Assembly (NCBI GenBank): GCA_015680635.1 | Contig: JAABOA010000277.1 | Coordinates: forward strand, 6,142 to 17,770 | Direction of reading: 5' to 3' | DNA length: 11,629 bases | Source of the DNA: Lunasporangiospora selenospora | Lineage: Eukaryota; Mortierellomycota; Mortierellomycetes; Mortierellales; Mortierellaceae | Shown here: piece after piece, positions 1-9,900 of the stretch | Numbering within the stretch: the stretch's first letter is position 1 | How the letters are laid out: each line of letters begins with the position of its first letter | Position numbers and translations under genes: made by a program | The notes under the pieces: model-generated | The model's input: only the letters and a program-made list of their open reading frames with translations | What the model was told of the DNA's origin: nothing | Databases searched by the model: none

Positions 1-2
1 CA

Positions 3-1091
3 ATGTTTATAGACTCAGATGAAGAGGACTTCGAAGGAGAGTCTCACGTCAGTCGGGTGCTCCGAGAGCACAGGAACAAGAAAGACGAAGCAGCCGTCAA
101 TGAGCACATTGCTTCGCTCGAGAGAAGGGTAGCAACCCCTTTAGCTCATCCTCAGCCTCATCTAGAACTTAATGAGCCAGGCACTTGGACATCAGCTGAT
201 GAGCAAAGCAACAGCAGCAACATCAATGACAAGGCTAGCATCGAAAGTACTGCCCTTGGAAGCGGATCGAGCGCCACGCCTACACCAATCGGAAATCACT
301 TTCTAACCAGAGTGGCTACATCCAGGGGGAACGGAAGTCCATTGCAGAAAGAGGGCCTCGAGGAGAGACCAGATTCTTCGGTGGATTATTATGCTTTGTC
401 TCTTCGGTCGAGAGGGATCTCTGACAAGTCGAGTACAGGTAATACGGCCGACAGTATCTCTGGTTCTGAGAAAAAGACTAGCCGTAGGGAAAGAGGGCAT
501 CGATCGTCTCGTTCCGAAGGGCACATCAACACACAAAGTATACTGAACAACAACTCGCCCGTCCTTGAGCGATCTGCAACTGCTGCGAGAGCCAAAACGA
601 CAAAGTTATCGGTAACAACAAGAGGAACTTCAAGATCGCTTGGAAACAGAGTGCGTACATCAAGCGACGCAAGTCGCGATGAGGCACTAAGCCGATTGGA
701 GGGCAGGCGCGGAATGGATCCATTCGTAGCTCAGGTTGGGTTCTTGGGCAGTACGAGGGCACGGTCACCTTATCGGAATGCTGCCCAACATACAGCTGGT
801 AGAGGAACACGGTCTGAAAAAAGTCATGGAGCAAGTGAAAAGCACAGCAATTTTTATTCAGAGCACCATGGAGATGAAAACGGAGAGCCCGTGCCCCCAC
901 CGCCTCTACCATTAGCAGAGAGGGGTCTACGGCAACATCGTCCATTGCCACCACTTCCAGAAAGGTCGCCCAAATCAGACGAGCCTCGGGACCAGGTGAG
1001 ACCACTAATGTTTAAAAGGGTCAACACTGATGAGCCGTGGAGTCCTTTAGACCAACGGCCTCGTTTATTGCAGACACGCCGTGTGCCATAA
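3..1091 (+). CDS. Hypothetical disordered protein with proline-rich SH3-ligand-like tail (5' end uncertain)
   Basis: I do not recognise this protein. The frame is open from an ATG at base 3 to a TAA at 1089-1091, giving 362 residues without an intron. Only two bases precede the ATG, so it may be an internal methionine of a longer protein or the start of a final exon. It begins with an acidic patch (DSDEEDFEGE, about residues 4-13), then a charged, probably helical stretch to about residue 43. The rest is rich in Ser, Thr, Arg and Gly and looks disordered, with an Arg/Ser segment near residues 158-170. Residues 296-303 (PVPPPPLP) and 313-319 (RPLPPLP) resemble SH3 ligands; the second fits the class I pattern. 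SH3 ligands of this kind are common in actin, polarity and Rho-GTPase scaffolds, but assigning such a role here is inference. No catalytic domain, signal peptide or membrane segment is visible. Confidence 0.7.
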   Translation: MFIDSDEEDFEGESHVSRVLREHRNKKDEAAVNEHIASLERRVATPLAHPQPHLELNEPGTWTSADEQSNSSNINDKASIESTALGSGSSATPTPIGNHFLTRVATSRGNGSPLQKEGLEERPDSSVDYYALSLRSRGISDKSSTGNTADSISGSEKKTSRRERGHRSSRSEGHINTQSILNNNSPVLERSATAARAKTTKLSVTTRGTSRSLGNRVRTSSDASRDEALSRLEGRRGMDPFVAQVGFLGSTRARSPYRNAAQHTAGRGTRSEKSHGASEKHSNFYSEHHGDENGEPVPPPPLPLAERGLRQHRPLPPLPERSPKSDEPRDQVRPLMFKRVNTDEPWSPLDQRPRLLQTRRVP

Positions 1092-1097
1092 TGACGA

Positions 1098-1103
1098 AAT
1101 AAA
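1098..1103 (+). terminator. Possible poly(A) signal of the first gene
   Basis: An exact AATAAA starts 7 nt after the TAA at 1089-1091. Cleavage 10-30 nt downstream would leave a very short 3' UTR and would fall before the TATA box of the next gene at 1226. Fungal poly(A) signals are loose, so this is only a candidate. Confidence 0.35.
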
Positions 1104-1225
1104 AAGTGAAGGGGCCTCCTTACCCTGCGCACTGGACCGCACAGTCATTCGATTGTCGATGTTTGACGCGTATTGCTCCTTACCAATGAACACATGAGCA
1201 TTCCTTCCATAAAGAAAACTGGCTG

Positions 1226-1233
1226 TATAAATA
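1226..1233 (+). promoter_or_regulatory. TATA box of the two-exon gene
   Basis: A full TATAAATA lies 88 nt upstream of the ATG at 1314. Initiation about 30 nt downstream would leave a 5' leader of roughly 55-60 nt. The position between a stop codon and the next start codon on the same strand supports a real core promoter. Confidence 0.6.
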
Positions 1234-1313
1234 CTTCTCGTTCTTTCACATTTTGATATTCGCATTTGTATTCCCTCCATTTTTATTGTATATACTTCAT
1301 ATTTTCCCAAAGA

Positions 1314-3480
1314 ATGCAGCGATCCAACGATTTAACACGGCAGCAACACCTTGGTCAAGACGACTTTGTCCACGCTGGCACTACAAATACAGAAATACGA
1401 CCAACACCTTCGGGCGTGGACCTATCGCCCACTCAAAGGCAACACCTTCAACCACTCGAGACCCAGATGCCAGAGGCATCGGTAATGAGAGCAGGAGCTC
1501 CTTTAGGTAGCGACCCACTCCAGAGAAGCGAGTACCAGATTGCAAGCGAGTCGATCGGCGGCACGGCACATCCCTTCGACAAGGGGCGGCTTGAAGTGGC
1601 CAAAGGACACCTTGTCGAAGCCATGAAGGATGTCCGGATCGATAAAACTAAGCGCTCTGAGACCAAGAATCACAAGGATCATCTTAATGTAAGCTAGCCC
1701 GCTGAGCGCATACCAGCGCTGTCCGTGCCTCGAATCCCGTGTTTCGCATTATCACCGCGCCCACTGGACTGCTCCATTTTTACCGTTCATAAAACACCAC
1801 TAATCGCTGGCTCGCTTTGTGTTCCAGGATGTGGCCTCGATGGATTCGGCGAGGTACAACTCAACAGCGGCGCCAAAGGAAAGCACCGCGTCAACAACTA
1901 TCTTGCCACACAGACAAACGCCCACGGGACTGTCCAGCGATAGCGACAGGTTAGGTGAGCTCAATGCGCTGGGCGGAGGCTCGAATGCCACCAATACCCG
2001 TTCGGATGATTTGACAGCTGGCAACACTGGTGACCACATGATCCACTCTGCTGAGCATGGAATAGTTGGTGGTCCCCATATGCCTGCCTCAATGAAAGGT
2101 CATCAAGTCTCCACGGCTGCTGTTATGGGGGCAACATCAGCCATTTTCCCTGCTCCTCCTGTGAATGATTCTGTGATATCGACCACAGACATCCCTCCGA
2201 CGGCACCAGGCCAGGCCGTCCCAGAGGGAGAACAACATGACGCCAAAGATGAGGGGCAGCACCACATTCCCTTGACTGGATTCCACTTCAAGACAAGACG
2301 TCTCTCTATGAACAGGAATCCCGAGACCGAACATAAGACTGAGAAACAGGCTGTCACCGTTGGGTCTATCGGTGCAAACACCTCCGAAACGAAAACAGCA
2401 ACAGAGGGAGAACATCACAGCCTAGCAGAGAAAATCAAGAATGTTTTTCGCAGGCAAAGTTCAGCGGATAAAGCCAAGGATCATCTTACTGGATCAAGTG
2501 AGTCATTCAACCCGACCAAACCTGAAGCCCGCACTCATAGCAATGAGTATCACAAGTCCAGTAGCGGCTCTCGCAACAACAGGGACACGACCGCTGCTTC
2601 TGCATCGGCTCCAGTTCTTGGGGCAGCAACTGCTGTTGGCGCGTCAAACCATGGATCTACGTTTGACCATGGTGCGGGAGATAAGAGTTCCACCCAACAT
2701 CACGCCAATGTGATGGGAGGAGTCTTGCCCGCAACTACAATTATGGCCACAACCTTAACCAATCCCTTCCCAGCCTCCTCTGCCCCCAAGAACGGCCATT
2801 TTAAAGGCCCAGATGAGAGGCAAGAAAGTACAATCAGCGCTGAAGATCGTCCTAGTAACACTAATGGAGGTGGCGAGAGTAATTTGACTGGGAACGGAAA
2901 TTTAATGGCTGATCTTCATGCCGCGCCGGGTATTCCTGCGACCAAAGTTGATGTTCAGCCGACAACCACTTTCAATGATGGCCACAATAGTACTATGCCT
3001 CCTCGTACCAACACGAACGGATCTTCAACGGCGGCTCCCTCGTTGGCGGAGAAAATTGTGGCCCCAGTTGTAGGTGCAGCAAATTACTTTGGCCAAAAGG
3101 CTACGACGGCCAAGGAGGCTATGAAGGGATCATTCCATAGTAGTTCAAGTGCAGACCAGGAAGGAGGCATTGCCAAGGGGACTGCTGCTACTGGATCCAA
3201 ATCAACTTTTGTGGACACGAACACAGAGCCATCTTTGAAGGGCAAGATTTCAGCGCCTCTCGCAGGGACAGGCGTGACTCTTGGTACGGAGGGGTTAGCA
3301 GGATACAAGCCAATGGCGGAGAGGGAAACGTACCAAGATATGAGTAGAGCCGTTTTGGAGACACCTCAGAGCGAAGGGACTAATCCAAAGGACGGCCAGG
3401 TCATTCTTGATCATACTGGACAAACAAAGGAGCAAGCATTACCATACCAAGACTCTTCAAATATTTTCAAGTCTAGCTAA
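1314..3480 (+). CDS. Hypothetical 675-residue disordered protein, two exons (1314-1688, 1828-3480)
   Basis: I do not recognise this family. The ATG at 1314 is the first in its frame after an in-frame TGA at 1254-1256 and has A at -3. Exon 1 encodes 125 residues and ends at a GTAAGC donor; exon 2 begins at GAT (1828) and runs in phase 0 to TAA at 3478-3480. The product is hydrophilic, rich in Ser, Thr, Gly, Ala, His and Asn, and mostly disordered. Residues 93-118 form a charged, probably amphipathic helix (FDKGRLEVAKGHLVEAMKDV). Three related motifs recur: SLAEKIKNVF from residue 323, SLAEKIVAPVVG from 530 and SLKGKISAPLAG from 594. The first two are followed by SSAD. No catalytic motif, signal peptide or clear membrane segment is seen. 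The composition resembles stress-type hydrophilic proteins or membrane-associated scaffolds, but no function can be assigned. A TATA box precedes it, and it converges on RPB1. Confidence 0.75.
1689..1827 (+). other. Intron of the two-exon hypothetical gene
   Basis: The donor is GTAAGC after codon 125 (AAT) and the acceptor is TTCCAG before GAT at 1828; length 139 nt, phase 0. The exon 1 frame meets a stop shortly after the donor, and exon 2 opens in frame from the acceptor. ACTAAT at 1799-1804 is a good branch site, with its A about 24 nt before the acceptor. RNA-seq would confirm the junction. Confidence 0.75.
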
Positions 3481-3974
3481 GGCATCTTATTGAAACCTTG
3501 GCCGTTCTCATAATCTACGCAAGTATGGCATCGGCGAAAAATGGAAGACAGAGCAATATTCTTCGAGTTATCTACTTATAGCCAATTTATATGGATGAGA
3601 AATGAGAAATAGCAATAATTTACCTTATAAAAGGGTCTATTCCTACTTCTTCATGCCTTTCTTGTTCATATGTTCTCATAGGAACGCATTTATTAAAGTA
3701 AAGAAGGAAAAAAAAAGGAAAAAAATAATAAAGAAAAAGATCACAGCTGCAGAAGACAGTTTGAAGAGAATGTTGTGCAGCTCCCTTGTAATGCTTCGAG
3801 GCATATTTGGTTCCAGCTGTGAGCTATAAAGCAATTGCTCCTGCCCTTTTCTTTGCGTTCTTTTTCCGCTTCCCCTTCTGCTTCTTCCTCTGCTTCTTGT
3901 TCCTGGTCCTTCTCTTTGGTCTACTTACTCGGCCTTCAATATCTACTCGGTCTCTCTGCTCAATCGTCCCCTCG
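3481..3974. other. Convergent 3' intergenic region
   Basis: This 494-nt stretch separates the stop codons of two convergent genes and must hold both 3' UTRs. Bases 3700-3740 are A-rich on the plus strand and include AATAAA at 3727-3732. On the minus strand AATAAA occurs at 3694-3689, about 280 nt past the RPB1 stop. Bases 3840-3930 are pyrimidine-rich on the plus strand, that is, purine-rich in the RPB1 transcript. TCACAGCTG at 3741-3749 and CAGCTGTGA at 3814-3822 are inverted copies. The short open frames here are low-complexity and I do not call them genes. Confidence 0.6.
3689..3694 (-). terminator. Candidate RPB1 poly(A) signal
   Basis: An AATAAA on the minus strand lies 281 nt downstream of the RPB1 stop codon. 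It sits within AT-rich sequence, as expected of a fungal 3' end. If used, the RPB1 3' UTR would be about 300 nt and could overlap the 3' end of the converging gene. Confidence 0.3.
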
Positions 3975-6900
3975 TTACTCTTCATCGTCCGAGTACCGGT
4001 TGCCTGGACCTGGGGGATTCTGACGTGGAGTCGACGATCCATTGCTGCCTCCTGCTCCGCCCCCTGGCGTGTACATCGATCCCGGTCGTCCTGGCGTAGC
4101 CGCTCCACTGTTTGCTCCTCCTGCTCCTCCATATCCCATTGGCGAGAACGACGGAGTCGCCGAACTATAGCTTGGACTATAGCTTGGGCTCGCTGGTGAG
4201 TAGCTTGGAGAAGTCGGCGAATAGCTCGGGGATGTAGGCGAGTACGATGGTGATGTCGGAGAGTAGCTTGGGCTCGTAGGTGAGTACGATGGAGATGTGG
4301 GAGAGTAGCTTGGGCTCGTAGGTGAGTACGAAGGCGACGTGGGTGAGTATGATGGAGATGTCGGCGAGTAGCTCGGAGAAGTTGGCGAGTAGCTCGGGGA
4401 GGTAGGAGAGTATGATGGCGATGTTGGAGAATAGCTTGGGGATGTCGGTGAGTACGACGGCGAGGTAGGCGAGTACGACGGCGACGTGGGCGAGTATGCT
4501 GGCGAGGTCGCTCCATATCCATGGCTCGTTGGCGAGTAGCTCGGAGACGTGGGCGAGTAGCTCGGAGATGTTGGTGAATAGCTCGGACTCGTCGGCGAAG
4601 TCGGCGAATAGCTCGGAGACGTCGGTGAGTACGATGGCGATGTGGGAGAGTACGATGGAGACGTAGGCGAGTAGCTTGGGCTCGTCGGCGAGTAGTTGGG
4701 TGATGTTGGACTGTAGCTCGGTGAAGTAGGACTGTAACCAGGGCTCGTCGCGTACATCGGCGAGCTGGGCGAGTATCCAGGTGATGCTGGAGAGTATCCT
4801 GGGCTCGTCGCTCCAAACGGACTCGACGCATCCCACGACCCTGCTCCCATCGGCGAGCTTGCTCCAGAGTTGCCCATCGGCGAGAACACCGCATCCATCG
4901 GCGAGCCTGGATGTGAAAAGTCCACATACATAGGCGATCGTGCATCGTACGGCGTCATCGACGAAGCCATGCCCTCACCGCCCATACCACCCATCGCTCC
5001 CATGCCCATACCCATACCCATGCCTGGTCGCGGGCCCTCCACAACCGTGCTCAGCAGTTTCTCGTCCAACATCAAGTCAAACTCGCCCGTGCCCAGAGGC
5101 GCCAGCTGGCCCAACATAATGTTCTCCGCCACTCCTCGACAATCATCCAGCTCTCCAACCGCTGCTGCCTCCATCAAAATCTCCACCGTCTCCTCGAACG
5201 AGCACCGCATCAGTGCTCCTGTCTCGGCTCGATTGATACCGTGGCGAGTAATCGCCATCAAGTGGCCTCGGTGCGTCATCACATCACACAGCAACGACAA
5301 GTGGCGGTAGTTGACATACGATCCGTCAAACTCAATGACTCCGCGGAGTTCCTTGAGAAGCGCCTGGCGTGCAGCCTCAATACCAAGCACCTGCATCACC
5401 TCCCCACAGTTGTTCGAGTATGTCCGCGACGCATCCACGTCCTCTTCGCACATCACAGCCTTCAAATTCGATCCACTCGTCTCCAGGTACCACTCCATCT
5501 GCGATCCAAACGTGCCGTCAGACTTGATAAACGTCCGCTTCTTCTCCACCATGTACACACGCGAAATGTTCTTGATACCTCGCAGACTGATCGAACTCAG
5601 CAAACTGTTCTCAATCTTCTTCAAGAACACATCTTCCTCTTCTTGAACTTCAAGTTCCTTGTCCGCCGCTTCCTCGCTAATGATCCTGCATCGAATAATC
5701 AACTTCTCCGCATTGTCATCCGAGCAGATGCACAGCAGGTCGCGCTGGAAGTCTTCCGAGATCTTGTTCGACACATCCGCCATCGTCAACTTCTTGTCCA
5801 GCATCATCTTGCGGTTCAGCTCAATACGCAGAAGCCATGGTGACGTCCGTGCAAGGTTCAGGTCATCATCCGGCATTGCATAGTATGCTGTCACAAAGTC
5901 CTGATCCTCCTCAATCAGTGTGTTCTCTGGATCAGGGTCATAGTGAATCTCGGTTGCCGACGTCACCTTGCGCAAGTTGGTATACTCCAGTGCCACTTGA
6001 ACCTGCTTGGCTCGCTCCATGTTGCGCGCACAATCAGGCGTCAGATAAACATTCAGCGATGGCGTCTTGATGTTGGTAGCCACGTTAATAATCTCCTTCA
6101 GACGTGGCACTCCCAGCGTAACGTTCTTGGATGACACACCAGCATAATGGAACGTGTTCAGCGTCATCTGTGTCGCCGGCTCTCCAATCGACTGTGCGGC
6201 CACCGTACCCACCATCTCTCCTGGGTTCACAAGAGAGTGTGCAAATCGCGATCCAATCTCTCCAATCACCCAGTCAAACGCCTCGCGTGTCAAATGGAAC
6301 TCCTCAATCACTCGTCGCACAGCAAGCGTCGATCGAATCAACATCTTGAACAGCAGTGTCGCATTCTCTTGCGCCTCCACACTGATCCGGTCCGTGCCTC
6401 GCACAACCATCAACTGCTTCTCCAGATTCCGCACACTCTCCAGAATATGGCGAGGATCCAGATCACTCGGTCGCTTGTGGTCCACATGGAACATCTGCTT
6501 CGAGTTCCAAATATAACGCTTGATGTTGGTTGGCATGGGCCATCCGTCGTCTCCCTCTGTAAAAATGTAGTTGCGGAGCAAATTCCGGTCAGACTCGAGC
6601 TGCTTAAACTCTTGCTCCAACAGTGTCTGCAGATCCGACTCTCCACGCTTCGAGGCCTCCACATCAGCCTCCTCAATCGCCTTCAGCACAGAATAGTCAA
6701 GAGCCCCGGTCTTGAATCCCTTGTTCTTGTCCGTCAAATCCACATGGAACTTCTTTTCAAACTGTACATTCGACATCTTGACCGTGTCCAGTCGCTGCTT
6801 CTCCACAAAACATGCGTCCATTCCGTCCTCGCCGTAACAGAACTGAATCACATGACCAAGCGAGTTGCGCACCGTGCCATCGTACTTGACCATCACATCC

Positions 6901-9900
6901 TCCAGAGCCTTCACCAGACGACGTTGAATATATCCTGTCTCAGCCGTCTTGACAGCTGTATCAATCAGACCCTCACGTCCTCCCATCGCGTGGAAGAAAA
7001 ACTCCTGAGGCGTCAATCCTCGCAGGTACGAGTTCTCCACAAATCCTCGGCTTTCTGGGGAATGGTCATCCTTGGTGAAATGAGGCAGTGTTCGGTACTT
7101 GAATCCAAAAGGAATACGCTTTCCCTCAACGTTCTGTTGGCCCACACACGCCGTCATCTGCGACACGTTAATGAACGATCCCTTCGATCCAGCAATAACC
7201 ATCTGCTTCACGTTGTTGTCCTCACGCAAACTCTGCTGCGCCATCTTGCCTGCATCATCACGCGCCGTGTTCAGTGCCCTGTTCACCAGCGACTCAAACG
7301 TCTCGCGAAGTGTCATACCAGGCTTGCACTCCAGCTTGTCCTGCTGTGCCTGAATAATCAGGTCGCTCACATTATTCGTCGCATTGTTAATGATCGACGA
7401 GATTCCCAGAACTGTGTTCCTGTCTGCAACTGTGTCTCCGATACCAATACTGAAGCCATTCTGCAGCAGCCAGTAGTTGACCACCGTCTGGCATCCGTTA
7501 AAGAACGTCTTGGCCACCTCAGGTCCGTGCTGGTTCATAATAACGTGGATCAATCCTCCTCCCGACGTACCCACAGTCTTCTTGCACACAATACCACAGA
7601 TCAGCTCTCCATTCTCAACGATCACCTTGGTATCGCCTGGTGAAATGTCACTCTCCTCATTATCGGGATGTGTCGAGTGAAAGGTCACACAGTTAATGCC
7701 CTTTGGAATAATCATGCTCACCAGCTGCTTTCCTGTCCACAGTGGCTTCGGCTTCAGAATCGCAGGCGTCGGCAAGAATCCTTCCCATCCTGGCACCCAC
7801 ATCACAAGATTCATCACCAGATCCTTCGACAAGAAACAATCGCGCTTTGTAAACTTGCGGATTCCGCAAAGCGTGTCCTGCACAATACCCATCACAGGCT
7901 TGTTTGACTGAGGCGACACAATCTGTCGTGGGACCATGCAAATCTGTGTAATCTCGGCCCGCGTCTCCACAGATTGTGGTACGTGCAAGTTCATCTCATC
8001 TCCGTCGAAATCAGCGTTGTAGGGCGATGTCACAGAAAGGTTGAGCCGGAACGTCGAGTATGGCATCACTCGGATTCGATGACCCATCATCGACATCTTG
8101 TGAAGAGAGGGCTGTCGGTTGAAAATAACAACGTCACCATCGTTGATGTGACGCTCAACCTTCCAACCCAACTGCAGTGGCACCTCTCGTTTGTTCCATC
8201 GCAGATCAATACGTTGACCATCGTCTCGAATAACATACACTGCTCCAGGGTGCTCGGTGGGTCCATTCCGCACAAGCTCCTGCAACTTGTCAATATTATA
8301 AGGGGTTACCAGCTCGGGATATGTGAGTGTCCTCGCAATACTCCGTGGTACTCCAACCTCGTCAATCGAGAGATTAGGATCACCTGTAATGACTGTACGC
8401 GCTGAGAAATCCACACGCTTTCCCATCAAGTTTCCACGCAGACGACCTTCCTTTCCCTTCAAACGCGCACGGATCGATTTGAGCTAATACACAAAGAAAG
8501 AACAGAGCCAAGCAGAAACAGTCGTGTTAATCGTCAGAATGAGCGGGAGCAGTGAGTAGGAGAAAATGTCGTCCTCTTTTTTCCACGCTTTCTTTCCCCC
8601 CTCCTCTTTCTTCCCCTCTACTTCTACAGCTTACAGGTCGGCCGTTCTTGTGTGATGCCGCTGGTTGACCTGCAATGTCGTTATCCATATATGTCGCCAC
8701 ATGGTACTGGAGAAGTTGCTCATGTTGTTGGATCAAATGACCTGGCGTTCCATCCTGTGCACAGCGAAACACATCTGCATTTGTCTTGATAATCGCAAAC
8801 AGCTTGTGTGTCAAATCGTCCTCTCCTGTGCTTGATCCATCCATCTGAATACTAGGACGCACCGCCAATGGAGGCACAGGGAGTACTGTCATAATCATCC
8901 ATTCAGGTCGAGCAAACTCGGATGACAGACCCATTGCCTCGATATCTTCATCCGAAATGCGCTTCAAAATGTGGTAGGCATCGCTGGGGGTCAAGGTTCT
9001 CTTGCCTTCGGGTTGAGAGTCCTATGAGCGAATAAGGTAATAGCCAATTAGTATTTGACCTCTCTCTCCTTCACTCTGCTTCACTCTGCTTCACTCTGCT
9101 TCACTCTGCTTCACTCTGCTTCACTCTGCTTCACTCTGCTTCACTCTCCTTCACTCTCCTTCACTCTCCTTCACTCTCCCTTCACTCTCCTTCCCTCTCC
9201 TTCACTCGATCCTCCTTCCCTCTCCTTCACTCTCCTTCACTCCCCTTCACTCTCCTTCACTCGATCCTCCTTCACTCCCCCTCACTCCTCTCCCCTTCAC
9301 TCTCCTTCGCCCTCAAAAATCCCACCCTTCTAACCATGTCGTCAGCATCAGAGAATAAATAAAAAAAAACTTACATCATTGGCATTGGCCTTAAAATTGA
9401 TGCTCAGCCCAAGACCTTCCTTGCGGAAGATCGGCTGACGGTGTCCGCATCCTCCGTGTGCTTTCTTCTTGGGAATTGGGAGTCCAGTCTCATCAATCTC
9501 TGGCTCGTCTCCCATTGCTCCTTCAATATCATCACCTCCCTCACACACCATCTTGGTCTTGGCCAGCTCCCATACAGCCTTCAGCCGGACCTTTGGGTCT
9601 CTGATCCTGCGTGCGCGCACAAACTTGCTGTTATTCTAGAACAATTTAAAGTAGTTTTTGAGGCGATTTGCAACATCAGAGCGAAAACAATAAAGGCGAT
9701 TAGATACAAGATTACGGTCCAAATAATGAATCCAGGCAGTGCATAAAGTCAATCATCAACCGTTCGTATTTGGTCCGCATAAATAAAGAGAAATAAACCA
9801 ACAATAATGTTAAAAGACCTCTCCTCTTCACTCCAACCGCCATCGTGACCCACTTACATCGTCCACTTTGAGCTTCGAGCAGGAGAAGCAAACACACTCA

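Larger units (their letters stand above)
9022..9374 (-). other. RPB1 intron 4, carrying a minisatellite
   Basis: The donor is GTAAGT at 9374 and the acceptor is TCATAG ending at 9022; length 353 nt, phase 0. TACTAAT at 9053-9047 closely matches the fungal branch consensus, with the branch A about 26 nt before the acceptor. Most of the interior is a tandem repeat, described separately. Confidence 0.9.

Noticed and set aside
1715-1745. CTCGAATCCCG resembling a tRNA B box.
   Set aside because: There is no matching A box or cloverleaf around it, and it sits inside the intron of the hypothetical gene.
3602-3829. A 75-codon plus-strand frame with a Lys-rich middle.
   Set aside because: The lysines come from the A-rich 3' intergenic block; there is no promoter, homology or domain.
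3824-4945. A 373-codon Arg/His/Thr-rich minus-strand frame and a 219-codon Leu/Ser-rich frame over the same stretch.
   Set aside because: Both are out-of-frame readings of the 21-bp CTD repeat. A repeat whose length is a multiple of three stays open in several frames.
6147-7643. A 498-codon open frame on the plus strand.
   Set aside because: It lies wholly antisense to the conserved core of RPB1 and arises because that strand's codon use avoids the triplets that read as stops in reverse. The translation has no recognisable domain.
9055-9333. A plus-strand 92-codon frame with repeating SFTLLHS.
   Set aside because: It is a translation of the 10-bp minisatellite inside RPB1 intron 4, with no support as a gene.
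9675-9760. A C/D-like pair in RPB1 intron 3, TTGATGA followed about 60 nt later by CTGA.
   Set aside because: The flanks form at most three base pairs and the C box lacks the usual purine first base, so chance is more likely.
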